From Clostridiales bacterium (GTDB lineage Bacteria; Bacillota; Clostridia; Oscillospirales; Oscillospiraceae), in the NCBI GenBank assembly GCA_004558025.1, contig SFEG01000030.1, forward strand, positions 1 to 14,116: 14,116 nucleotides of DNA. Direction: 5' to 3'. The notes beneath the pieces are model-generated. The model saw nothing but the letters and a program-made list of their open reading frames with translations. It was not told where the DNA came from and did no database searches. The translations under genes and the position numbers were made by a program. Of the stretch, positions 5,028 to 12,286 are shown piece after piece (the first letter of the stretch is position 1; each line of letters starts with the position of its first letter).

Positions 5028-8000
5028 CCTTTATAAACTTTCGCGCCTGGTCGACGATGCGCACATTTGATTTAAGGCGCAGGCTGACGCGCGGGGTCGT
5101 ACCGGCCTCGACCTTGAGTACGCCTTTGTACTCGGGGCGCGCGTACAGCGCGGAAATGCGCTCCATGTCGAAATCGCGCAGGGCGAAGATGAGCTTGCCG
5201 GACTTCTGCGAAATGTCGCTTATTCCGGCGTTTCCGGCCTCGCCGCGCAAAAGCGCGACGTTTATGAGCGCGCTCACGCCCGAGGGCAGGTCGCCGAAGC
5301 GATCGATGAGCTCGTCGATAAGGTCGTCGGCCTCGTCCTCGGTGCGCAGGAGGGCTATGCGGCGGTAGATATCCATGCGCTGCCCCTCGGCGGGGATGTA
5401 CGACTCCGGGATATTCGCCGCGACCGCGAGGTCTGCCGAGCACTCGGCGCGATGCTCGACCTTGATGCCGCGCTCCTCGAGAACGGCCTCGCTGAGTAAT
5501 TTCATGTACATATCGTAGCCCACGTCGGTCATGTGCCCGGACTGCTCCGCGCCGAGCAGACTGCCCGCTCCGCGTATCTCAAGGTCGCGCATTGCGATCT
5601 TGAAGCCCGAGCCGAACTCTGCAAACTCGCGGATAGCCTCGAGGCGCTTTTCCGCGTCCTCGGTTAGCACCTTGTTCTGTCTGAACGTCAGATACGCCGA
5701 GGCGCGACGCGTGCTGCGGCCGACGCGGCCTCTTATCTGGTGCAGCTGGGCAAGACCCATTTTGTCCGCGTCCTCGATGATGAGGGTGTTGACGTTTGGG
5801 ATATCTATGCCCGTTTCGATGATCGTCGTGCACACGAGCACCTGCGTTTTGCCCTCGGTCACGTCCTCCATGACGGAGGCGAGCATATCCTTATCCATCT
5901 GCCCGTGCGCGACGCCGACGGTGACCTCGTTATCGAGCATCTCGCGGATCTTTATCGCGGTGCGCTCGATGGTGTCGATGCGGTTGTGCAGATAATAAAC
6001 CTGCCCGCCGCGCTGTATCTCGCGGCGTATCGCGTCGCAGAGTATGCCCCAGTCGTGCTCCATGACGAAGGTCTGCACCGGCAGGCGATCCTGCGGCGGC
6101 TCGTCGATCGACGACATGTCGCGTATGCCGGAAAGCGCCATGTTGAGCGTTCTCGGTATGGGCGTTGCCGACAGCGTGAGAACATCGACGCCGCGGCTCA
6201 TTTCCTTTATGTGCTCCTTGTGGCCAACGCCGAAGCGCTGCTCCTCGTCGACGATGAGAAGCCCGAGGTTTTTGAATTTGACATCCTTCTGCAAAAGCCG
6301 GTGAGTGCCGACAACGAGGTCGCACTTGCCGGTTTTCAAGTCTTCGAGCGTTTTACTTACCTGCGCCGGGGTGCGGAAGCGGCTGAGCACCTCGACGGTG
6401 ATCGGAAAGCCGAAAAAGCGCTGCACGGCGGTCTGATAATGCTGCTGGGCAAGCACCGTCGTCGGAACGAGTATCGCCGCCTGACGGTTATCGAGAATGC
6501 ACTTCATCGCCGCGCGAAGGGCGACCTCGGTTTTGCCGTAGCCGACGTCGCCGCACAGAAGACGGTCCATCGGCGTCGTCGACTCCATATCGGCCTTTAT
6601 CTCGGCGATGCTGCGCAGCTGATCGTCGGTCTCCGTGTAGCCGAAGTTATCCTCAAACTCGCGCTGCCAGGGCGAATCGGGCGCGAAGGCGTGGCCGGGA
6701 ACGCGGGCGCGCTCGGCGTAGAGCTTTATGAGCTCGCCTGCCAGCTTTTTTGTCGCGGCCTTGGTGCGGCTCCTCGCCTTTGTCCACTCCGCGCCGCCCA
6801 TTTTCGAGAGCTTAACGTGCTGATCCTCGGCCGCGCCGAGATATTTCGTCACCATGTCCAGCGCAGTCGCGGGAACGTACAGCGTGTCTGTTCCGGCGTA
6901 GCGGATCATGATATAATCCTTTTCGAAGCCGTCGACCTTCATCTTTTTTATGCCCGCGAAGCGGCCTATGCCGTGCACCTCGTGAACGACGAGGTCGCCC
7001 GGCTTGAGGTCGGCGTAGGAGTTTATGCGCTGTCTGTTTGACGGCGCTTTTTTCGACGCTTTGTGCTTATGCTCGCGCACGCGCAGAAGCTGCATATCGC
7101 TTATGACGGCAAGCTTTATCCCGGGGTACTCCATACCCGCGGACATGCCGCCGACGGAGATCGTGCAGTAGCCCTCCTCGGGCAGCCGTTCGAGCTTTTC
7201 CTGAAAGTAGGCTACAATGCCGGTGTCCTTCAAAAAGCTCTGCAGAAGCTCCGCGCGGCGCATATCGCCGGCCAGAACGACGACGCGAAAGCCCTGCTTT
7301 AAGTACGCCGAAACGTCCTCGGCCGCGGTTTTTACGGAGCCTGCATACGACGGCAGCTGCTTTGCCGGGATGCTCACGAGCGTTTTCGGCTCGACGGGGT
7401 AGCGCCCGACGGTGAAGGCATCGGCCATGTACACCGCGTGCTCGGAAAGCGCATTTGTCAGCTCATCCCATGATATTCTGAACGACGGCGCGTCGGTCGC
7501 GAGCATGCCCTTTTTGACGAGCTCGCCCACGTCCTCGCCGAGCTGCTTTACAAAGCCCTTCGCCCTGTCCGCGCACCTCGGCGGCTGGTCGATGAAAACG
7601 ACGGCCTCCTCGGGGATATAGTCCGCGCCCGAGGCCTTTTCATACAAAAACGGCATGTAGCGGTCGGCATACTCGAGCTTCACATTCTGCCCGAGTTTTT
7701 CGATATCCGTGCGCAGGGTCTGCTCAAGCTCCCTGAGCTGCTGCGAGCTTTTATGGCGCGAGCACTTATCCGCAGCGGCCCTGAGCGCACCAATAAGCGC
7801 CTCAGCTCCGCCGGAAGCCAGCGTCGCAAGGCTCTCGGCAGCCGGGAGTATCCGACAGGCTTCGACAGACTCCGTCCTGCGCTGGGTCTTTATGTCGAAA
7901 AAGCCCATGCTGTCTATATCGTCGCCCCAAAATTCAATGCGCACGGGCTCTGGGTACGAGGGCGAGAAAAAGTCGACGATTCCGCCGCGGCGCGAAAACT

Positions 8001-8514
8001 GACCCGCGCCCTCGACCTGCTCGCATCTGGTGTAGCCGCATCTTATGAGCGCCCGTTCAAGCTCCTCCGGCGGGCATGGCTCGCCGTCAGTTACCGTGAA
8101 CGCGGCCTTTCCGAGCGTCTGCGGCGGTATCGCCCTCTGCATGAGCGCCGATACCGTCGCCACCGTCAGCGGGCTTTCGCCGCATCTGAGCGCGTTTAAA
8201 ACGTAAAGGCGCTTCTGCTCTGCCTCGCGCGAGGCGGCAAGCGACGAATAGAACGTAAAATCGCGCGAATAGAGGGTATTGACCCTCGCGCCCGTCATCG
8301 ACTCAAGGTCGCGCGAAAAGCTCTCGGCCGAGCTGTCGTCGGGGCATACGACGAATACCGGCAGCTCCAGTTTTTCATACAGCGCCGCGGCCAGATTCAC
8401 CCTGTGGATGCCCGAAAGTCCGGAAACGAGCGCGGGAAGTCCTCCGCTCTCCATCAGACCCGGGAGGGCGGCGGCTTCCTTGTTTTCAAATATCTGCTGA
8501 TTGAGTATTTTCAT
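4999..8514 (-). CDS. mfd: Transcription-repair coupling factor Mfd
   Basis: Mfd is a DNA translocase that removes RNA polymerase stalled at lesions and recruits UvrA. The product has 1171 residues, normal for the family. In order: the UvrB-like N-terminal module (about 1-350, with FSRRGGIVDFFSPSYPEPVRIEFWGD cut here at the GGIVD motif, residues 177-181), the RNA polymerase interaction domain (about 500-565, DLVVHEVHGIGRF), and the helicase motor with Walker A GDVGYGKTE (655-663), DEEQ (756-759), SATPIPRT (782-789) and QIRGRVGRS (926-934). The TRG region (about 960-1000, MRDLEIRGAGSLLG) and the C-terminal D7 domain follow. The frame is open to 8643, but the extra 43 residues translate a repeat. 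ATG 8514 is therefore chosen, with a promoter just upstream. The last residues GSAAADG come from a hairpin. It diverges from dnaA and converges on the XRE gene. Confidence 0.96.
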   Translation of the reverse strand: MKILNQQIFENKEAAALPGLMESGGLPALVSGLSGIHRVNLAAALYEKLELPVFVVCPDDSSAESFSRDLESMTGARVNTLYSRDFTFYSSLAASREAEQKRLYVLNALRCGESPLTVATVSALMQRAIPPQTLGKAAFTVTDGEPCPPEELERALIRCGYTRCEQVEGAGQFSRRGGIVDFFSPSYPEPVRIEFWGDDIDSMGFFDIKTQRRTESVEACRILPAAESLATLASGGAEALIGALRAAADKCSRHKSSQQLRELEQTLRTDIEKLGQNVKLEYADRYMPFLYEKASGADYIPEEAVVFIDQPPRCADRAKGFVKQLGEDVGELVKKGMLATDAPSFRISWDELTNALSEHAVYMADAFTVGRYPVEPKTLVSIPAKQLPSYAGSVKTAAEDVSAYLKQGFRVVVLAGDMRRAELLQSFLKDTGIVAYFQEKLERLPEEGYCTISVGGMSAGMEYPGIKLAVISDMQLLRVREHKHKASKKAPSNRQRINSYADLKPGDLVVHEVHGIGRFAGIKKMKVDGFEKDYIMIRYAGTDTLYVPATALDMVTKYLGAAEDQHVKLSKMGGAEWTKARSRTKAATKKLAGELIKLYAERARVPGHAFAPDSPWQREFEDNFGYTETDDQLRSIAEIKADMESTTPMDRLLCGDVGYGKTEVALRAAMKCILDNRQAAILVPTTVLAQQHYQTAVQRFFGFPITVEVLSRFRTPAQVSKTLEDLKTGKCDLVVGTHRLLQKDVKFKNLGLLIVDEEQRFGVGHKEHIKEMSRGVDVLTLSATPIPRTLNMALSGIRDMSSIDEPPQDRLPVQTFVMEHDWGILCDAIRREIQRGGQVYYLHNRIDTIERTAIKIREMLDNEVTVGVAHGQMDKDMLASVMEDVTEGKTQVLVCTTIIETGIDIPNVNTLIIEDADKMGLAQLHQIRGRVGRSTRRASAYLTFRQNKVLTEDAEKRLEAIREFAEFGSGFKIAMRDLEIRGAGSLLGAEQSGHMTDVGYDMYMKLLSEAVLEERGIKVEHRAECSADLAVAANIPESYIPAEGQRMDIYRRIALLRTEDEADDLIDELIDRFGDLPSGVSALINVALLRGEAGNAGISDISQKSGKLIFALRDFDMERISALYARPEYKGVLKVEAGTTPRVSLRLKSNVRIVDQARKFIKDFGSAAADG

Positions 8515-8523
8515 AGTCCTGAT

Positions 8524-8552
8524 ATTATAGTCTTTTTTGCTTGCGATTGCAA
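8524..8552 (-). promoter_or_regulatory. mfd promoter
   Basis: On the minus strand, TTGCAA (8552-8547) and a perfect TATAAT (8529-8524) are separated by 17 bases. Only nine bases lie between the -10 box and the mfd ATG, so transcription would begin within about 1-4 bases of the start codon. The hexamers and spacing are identical to those of the dnaA promoter. Confidence 0.65.
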
Positions 8553-8589
8553 ATAATTCATGTCTTTTATTGCGCTGCCCCGACGGAGA

Positions 8590-8645
8590 GAGTGGATAGC
8601 AGACAGCCGATAGCCGATAGCTGAATGTGTTTGCCTGCGGCAAAC
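8590..8645 (-). repeat. Hairpin plus heptamer tandem repeat, copy B (inverted relative to copy A)
   Basis: On the minus strand, a hairpin GTTTGCC-GCA-GGCAAAC (8645-8629) is followed by ACATT and the heptamers CAGCTAT, CGGCTAT, CGGCTGT, CTGCTAT, CCACTCT. This matches the layout and sequence of copy A at 4945-4992, in opposite orientation, so the two copies flank mfd as inverted repeats. Confidence 0.75.
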
Positions 8646-8779
8646 TAATTTAATCACAGCTCATTCGTCGCGCAAGCGCGACACCTTCCCCTCAAGGGAA
8701 AGGCAAGGCAGGCTGCGCCTGCAAGTGAATAGGTAATAGTGAATAGGTGAGGTGTGCGCAGAGCGCATAAATTTGAACA
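8646..8779. repeat. Intergenic repeat nest between mfd and dnaA
   Basis: No gene is seen here. The stretch holds a small hairpin CGCG-CAAG-CGCG (about 8671-8682), the palindromic ACCTTCCCCTCAAGGGAAAGGC (shown as CCTTCCC / GGGAAAGG, about 8685-8704), and a unit GCAGGC-TGC-GCCTGC (8708-8722) + GTGAATAG tandem (8725-8746) + TGCGC-AGA-GCGCA (8755-8767). The last unit has the same hairpin-tandem-hairpin plan as the repeats flanking mfd but with a different tandem motif. Short peptides can be read through it on the minus strand, but they are translations of repeats. Confidence 0.6.
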
Positions 8780-8942
8780 GACAACCCCACCGGCTCGGCT
8801 AAGGCCGACCCACCTCCCCTTACACAGGGGCGCCAATTGGGTGAGGCAGTTTTTCGGTTTTGTCGGCAGGTGCGACACCGGGCAAGCGCAATAAATGTAT
8901 CGGTGCAGACTTAATGCGCCTCTGAAAATGCGCCTCTAAAAA
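8780..8942. repeat. Half palindromic element fused to a second repeat, copy 3 (mosaic)
   Basis: The right part carries only one arm of the palindromic element: GGTTTTGTCGGCAGGTGC, CGACACCGGGCAAGCGCAA, then TAAATGTATCGG and GCGCCTCTGAAAA. The terminal TGCGCCTCTRAAAA is present twice (8914-8942). In place of the other arm there is a different repeat with CCACCGGCTCGGC/GCCGACCCACC and CTCCCCTTACACAGGGGCGCC. The same fusion occurs at 10587-10730. Confidence 0.75.
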
Positions 8943-8964
8943 GCCTACTATATTAAAATATATA

Positions 8965-8993
8965 TTGCAATGAAGTTGAGGATTTGATATAAT
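8965..8993 (+). promoter_or_regulatory. dnaA promoter
   Basis: TTGCAA (8965-8970), a 17-base spacer and TATAAT (8988-8993) lie in an AT-rich stretch that begins where the repeats end. Transcription would start near 9000, giving a leader of about 40 bases before the dnaA ATG. I see no DnaA-box-like nonamer between the repeats and this promoter, so DnaA autoregulation here is not evident. Confidence 0.75.
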
Positions 8994-9042
8994 GTATTAG
9001 TTTCAAAAATGGGGTAATTTGCGAAAAAACGAGGACACAGAT

Positions 9043-10356
9043 ATGAGCGTAAATTCACTGAACGATATATGGCAGGCGGTGCTGGGCGTACTGGGCGAGC
9101 ACCTGACGGATACGGCCATCTCCACCTGGTTCGAGGATTGCGAACCGGTCGAGATAAACGGCTCGACCCTCGTTTTAAAGACAAGCTCCGATTTTAAGCG
9201 CGATATCATCGTAAAGCGTTTTTCAGAGACCATAAAGCGCGCGATGAGCGACATTTTTTCGACCGAATTCACCATAAAGGTCCTTACCGAGGAGGAGCTC
9301 GGCGATTACGAGGAGCGCAAGGCAGACGACGATCCCCTGCCCGAGATGGCGGGATACACCTTTGACCGCTTCATCGTCGGAAACTCCAACAAATTTGCGC
9401 ACAACGCCGCCGTCGCCGTGGCACACAAGCCCGGCAGCGCGTACAATCCGCTGTTTATCTACGGCAACTCCGGTCTCGGAAAGACGCATCTGCTGCTGGC
9501 TATCGGCCAGTATATCCGCGAGACCAACCCCGCAGCGAAGATCGCATACATAAAGGGCGACGAGTTCACGAACCAGCTGCTCAAATCCATAAAGGACGGC
9601 ACGGGCGAGGAATTCCGCATGAAATACCGCAACGTCGACCTCTTCCTCGTCGATGATATACAGTTCATCGCCGGAAAGCAGGCAACTCAGGAGGAGTTTT
9701 TCCACACCTTCAATAACATTTACGAGGCCGGACATCAGATAGTCATCACCTCCGACCGTCCGCCGATCGAAATGAGCCTGCTCGACGACCGTCTCATGAG
9801 CCGCTTCCAGGGCGGCCTGATGGCGGATATACAGCCGCCCGATATAGAAACGCGCATGGTCATTACCCGCGCCAAGGCAGCGCAGCTCGGCCTCGTTTTA
9901 GAGGACGACGCCGTCGCGTACATTGCCGAGACCATAACCTCGAACGTGCGCCAGATAGAGGGCGTCGTAAAGCGCCTTACGGCCTACAGGGAGATACTCG
10001 ACAGCACGATAGACACGGCCGCCGTCAAGCGCGCTATAAAGGACGTCGTGCGCATCGGAACGTTTATCCCCTCGCCGCAGCTCATCATCCGCGAGAGCGC
10101 GCGCTACTTCCAGCTGACCGAGGAGGATCTGCGCGGCCAGAACCGCAGCAAAAACACGGCCACGGCCCGTCAGATATCCATGTACCTTATCCGCACGCTC
10201 ACAAATCTCCCGCTCAAGGAGATCGGCGCCGAGTACGGCGACAGAAACCACTCCACGGTCCTCTCCTCTATCCGCAAGGTCGAGGAGATGATAAAGGAAG
10301 ACCCCATGTATTCCGCCGCCGTCAGAGACATCACCTCGAATATTAACTCCCAATGA
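9043..10356 (+). CDS. dnaA: Chromosomal replication initiator protein DnaA
   Basis: DnaA is the AAA+ initiator that binds DnaA boxes and opens oriC. The product has 437 residues, near the family norm. Domain I covers about 1-80 (IWQAVLGVLGEHLTDTAISTWF), and domain II is very short (about 80-100). The AAA+ domain holds Walker A GNSGLGKTH (141-149), Walker B LFLVDDIQF (200-208), the SDRPP sensor-I region (237-241) and the DRLMSRFQGGL box VII arginine region (249-259). Domain IV has the DnaA signature GDRNHSTV (399-406). The ATG at 9043 is preferred, with GAGGA at 9031-9035, seven bases upstream; the TTG at 9019 would add eight residues. The stop TGA runs straight into the doubled terminus of repeat copy 4a. 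Confidence 0.98.
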   Translation: MSVNSLNDIWQAVLGVLGEHLTDTAISTWFEDCEPVEINGSTLVLKTSSDFKRDIIVKRFSETIKRAMSDIFSTEFTIKVLTEEELGDYEERKADDDPLPEMAGYTFDRFIVGNSNKFAHNAAVAVAHKPGSAYNPLFIYGNSGLGKTHLLLAIGQYIRETNPAAKIAYIKGDEFTNQLLKSIKDGTGEEFRMKYRNVDLFLVDDIQFIAGKQATQEEFFHTFNNIYEAGHQIVITSDRPPIEMSLLDDRLMSRFQGGLMADIQPPDIETRMVITRAKAAQLGLVLEDDAVAYIAETITSNVRQIEGVVKRLTAYREILDSTIDTAAVKRAIKDVVRIGTFIPSPQLIIRESARYFQLTEEDLRGQNRSKNTATARQISMYLIRTLTNLPLKEIGAEYGDRNHSTVLSSIRKVEEMIKEDPMYSAAVRDITSNINSQ

Positions 10357-10586
10357 TTTTTCAGAGGCTTATTTTTAGAGGCGATCGGACGCAGCTACCG
10401 ATACATTTATTGCGTGGACCCGGTATCGAAAGTGCCGGCAAAACCGGCAAACTGCCGCTTCCAATGAGTGCAGCACAAATTCTGCGGCGCACTCGCGGGA
10501 GGCGAAACGCCACTGTTTCCTCCATACTTTCGTCACCTGGCACCGCAAAATACGTATAAGTACAGCGTCAAAGCTCATCTGAAAAA
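10357..10586 (+). repeat. Palindromic intergenic element, copy 4a, with doubled left terminus
   Basis: It begins directly after the dnaA stop. TTTTTCAGAGGC (10357-10368) is followed by a second terminus TTTTTAGAGGCG (10372-10383). The left arm is GGACGCAGCTACCGATACAT, TTATTGCG, CCCGGTATCGAAAGTGCCGG. The right arm is GGCACCGCAAAATACGTATAAG, shown as CACCGCAAAATACG then TACAGCGTCAAAGC, ending CATCTGAAAAA. Inner arms are more diverged than in the other copies (centre GCACTCGCGGGAGGCG). Confidence 0.82.
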
Positions 10587-10730
10587 GCTACCCCTCAGTC
10601 TACTACGTCGACAGCTCCCCTTACGCAGGGGAGCCAATGGGAGCGGCAACGTTACGGTTTTGCCGGCAGTATCGACACCGGGAAACCGCAATAAACGTAT
10701 CCGTAGGTGCGTCAAAGCGCTATTAAAAAA
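10587..10730. repeat. Half palindromic element fused to a second repeat, copy 4b (mosaic)
   Basis: The first part is another repeat, with CCCTCAGTCTACTACG and the palindromic CAGCTCCCCTTACGCAGGGGAGCC region. It joins one arm of the palindromic element: CGGTTTTGCCGGCAGTATC, GACACCGGGAAACCGCAATA, CGTATCCGTAGGTGCGTC and GCGCTATTAAAAAA. The junction falls at the same place as in copy 3 (8780-8942), just inside the GGTTTTGYCGGCAG segment. Confidence 0.78.
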
Positions 10731-10743
10731 TTCAACATTGGAT

Positions 10744-10947
10744 TGTTGATTGTTTGTTATAAAATGTTGAAAACTTAACTGAGAAATTCTGCATGTTGAA
10801 ACCCTTAAATTTATGAACATTTTTATCAACACAAAATTTTGAGGCGCATCAGGCGATTTTTCGACTTTTCCACAATATTTTCAACTACTGCTAATACTAC
10901 TGAACTTTTTTAAGATTTATTTATTAATCTATTTATTTTTTTCGTTT
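10744..10947 (+). other. oriC: Probable chromosomal replication origin (oriC)
   Basis: This AT-rich dnaA-dnaN spacer holds several DnaA-box-like nonamers (consensus TTATCCACA): TTATCAACA (10823-10831) and TTTTCCACA (10866-10874) with one mismatch each, TTATGAACA (10811-10819) with two, TTTTCAACT (10878-10886), and on the minus strand TTTTCAACA (10773-10765) and GTTTCAACA (10802-10794). These are followed by a DnaA-trio array (10885-10902) and then by an A/T-only-like stretch (10904-10943) fit to be the unwinding element. dnaN starts at 10965. The placement matches the known bacterial pattern of oriC next to dnaA. Confidence 0.8.
10885..10902 (+). promoter_or_regulatory. DnaA-trio (basal unwinding system element)
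   Basis: Six consecutive trinucleotides CTA CTG CTA ATA CTA CTG follow the last DnaA-box-like sequence. All have T in the middle, so the opposite strand reads 3'-GAT-type trios. In Bacillus subtilis such trios bind the DnaA filament on single strands and begin strand opening. The position between the boxes and the AT-rich stretch fits that role. Confidence 0.7.
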
Positions 10948-10964
10948 TTAACGGGAGGAGCCTT

Positions 10965-12071
10965 ATGAAATTTTCATGTGAGAAGCACATTCTTCAGTCT
11001 GCCGTCGCGGTATGCGCGAGAGCGGCCGCGGCAAAAAGCCCGATCCCGACGCTCGAGGGCGTTCTGCTCGAGGCCGGAGAGCGGCTGAGAGTTACGGGCT
11101 ATGACCTTAAAAAAGGCATATATACGACAGTCGAGGCCGAGGTTACAGAGCCCGGCAGCATCGTTCTGGACGCAAAGCTCTTCGGCGAGATGGTGCGCAG
11201 AATGCCCGACGGCATGGTGACAATATCCTCCGAGCCCGACAACAGAACGACCGTCAAGTGCGGAAAGACCGAATTTTCCTTCATGGGCATGGACAGCGGC
11301 GAGTACCCCGAGCTTCCGAGCGTCGACGGAATTAAAAGCTATAAAATAAAGCAGGGCGTGCTCAAGAGCATGATAAATCAGACGATGTTCGCAATAAGCG
11401 ATAACGACAGCCGCCCGGTGTACACAGGCTCACTGTTCGAGGTCGAGGCCGGAGTTCTTGCCATGGTCTCAGTCGACGGATACCGCCTGGCGATCCGCCG
11501 CGAGGCGATCGAGGGACCCGAGGAGCACAACGAATTCATCGTTCCCGGCTCTGCGCTTTCGGATATAGAGCGCATCAGTGCAAACGAGTCCGAGGAGGAT
11601 GTTAACATCTTCGTCGGCGCAAACCATGTCTCGTTCACCGTCGGAAATACAGTTGTAATAAGCCGCCGCCTGGAGGGTGACTTCCTCAACTACCGCAAGG
11701 CGATGCCCGACACATTCAAGATGCACATCAAGGTCGGCAGAGGCGAGCTTTTAAAGGTCGTCGACCGCGTAGCTCTCATCATCGACGAGAAGACGAAAAA
11801 CCCCGTGCGCATGACCTTCAACGAAAATTTCATCGACTGCCTGTGCAACACCCCCATCGGCAAGGCCGAGGACGTGTGCTTTGCAGAGGGTAACGGCGAG
11901 GGGCTTGAGATCGGCTTTAACGGCAAGTACCTCATGGACGCTTTAAAGGCCGCCCCCGCGGACGAGATAGACCTCTGTCTCAACAGCAACACCTCACCCT
12001 GCATTATTGTCCCCTGCGACGGCAGCGATAAATTCAAATATATGATCCTGCCGATAAGATTAAGAAGTTAA
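10965..12071 (+). CDS. dnaN: DNA polymerase III beta subunit (sliding clamp)
   Basis: DnaN forms the dimeric ring that tethers the replicative polymerase and binds DnaA regulators, MutS/L and translesion polymerases. The product has 368 residues with the three repeated clamp folds (about 1-125, 126-250, 251-368). Visible family blocks are the N-terminal MKFSCEKHILQSAVAVCARA, the IPTLEGVLLEAGERLRVTGYDL strand pair (LxVxaTDle type), VDGYRLA (DGyRLA motif, in AMVSVDGYRLAIRR) and the C-terminal YMILPIRLRS, which matches the conserved MPVRL-type ending. The start ATG has GGGAGGAG at 10953-10960, 4-6 bases upstream. It follows oriC directly. The TAA stop is followed at once by repeat copy 5, which separates it from yaaA. 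Confidence 0.97.
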   Translation: MKFSCEKHILQSAVAVCARAAAAKSPIPTLEGVLLEAGERLRVTGYDLKKGIYTTVEAEVTEPGSIVLDAKLFGEMVRRMPDGMVTISSEPDNRTTVKCGKTEFSFMGMDSGEYPELPSVDGIKSYKIKQGVLKSMINQTMFAISDNDSRPVYTGSLFEVEAGVLAMVSVDGYRLAIRREAIEGPEEHNEFIVPGSALSDIERISANESEEDVNIFVGANHVSFTVGNTVVISRRLEGDFLNYRKAMPDTFKMHIKVGRGELLKVVDRVALIIDEKTKNPVRMTFNENFIDCLCNTPIGKAEDVCFAEGNGEGLEIGFNGKYLMDALKAAPADEIDLCLNSNTSPCIIVPCDGSDKFKYMILPIRLRS

Positions 12072-12286
12072 TTTTAGAGGCGAACCTCCGCACCTACCGA
12101 TACGCTTATTGCGTGAACACGGTATCGCAGCTGCCGGAAAAACCGTAAAACTGCCGATTCACGGTAGTGCGGTGTGAATTTTGCGTCGCTTTTTCGGGCT
12201 GCAAAACTATATGGTTTGTTCCATTGTTTCGACACCGGGCAACCGCAACAGATGTATAGGAGAAGCGCAAAAGCGCCACTGAAAAA
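12071..12286 (+). repeat. Palindromic intergenic element, copy 5
   Basis: The left end ATTTTAGAGGCG (12071-12082) starts on the last base of the dnaN stop. CCGCACCTACCGATACGC, TTATTGCG and CACGGTATCG follow, with the inner arm GCCGGAAAAACCGTAAAACTG. The right end is TTTCGACACCGGGCAACCGC, then AACAGATGTATAGG and GCGCCACTGAAAAA, ending directly at the yaaA ATG. The element makes up the entire dnaN-yaaA spacer. Confidence 0.87.

Noticed and set aside
5740..7041. 433-codon open frame on the plus strand
   Set aside because: It is antisense to the conserved motor domains of mfd and has no family features of its own.
8515..8643. N-terminal extension of mfd by 43 residues
   Set aside because: The added residues translate the heptamer repeat, and the promoter TATAAT lies inside the extension, so ATG 8514 is the better start.
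8654..8878. 74-codon frame on the minus strand containing LTQLAPLCKGRWVGLSRAGG
   Set aside because: It translates the intergenic repeats (CCCCTTACACAGGGG type). Such peptides are commonly mis-annotated as small hypothetical proteins.
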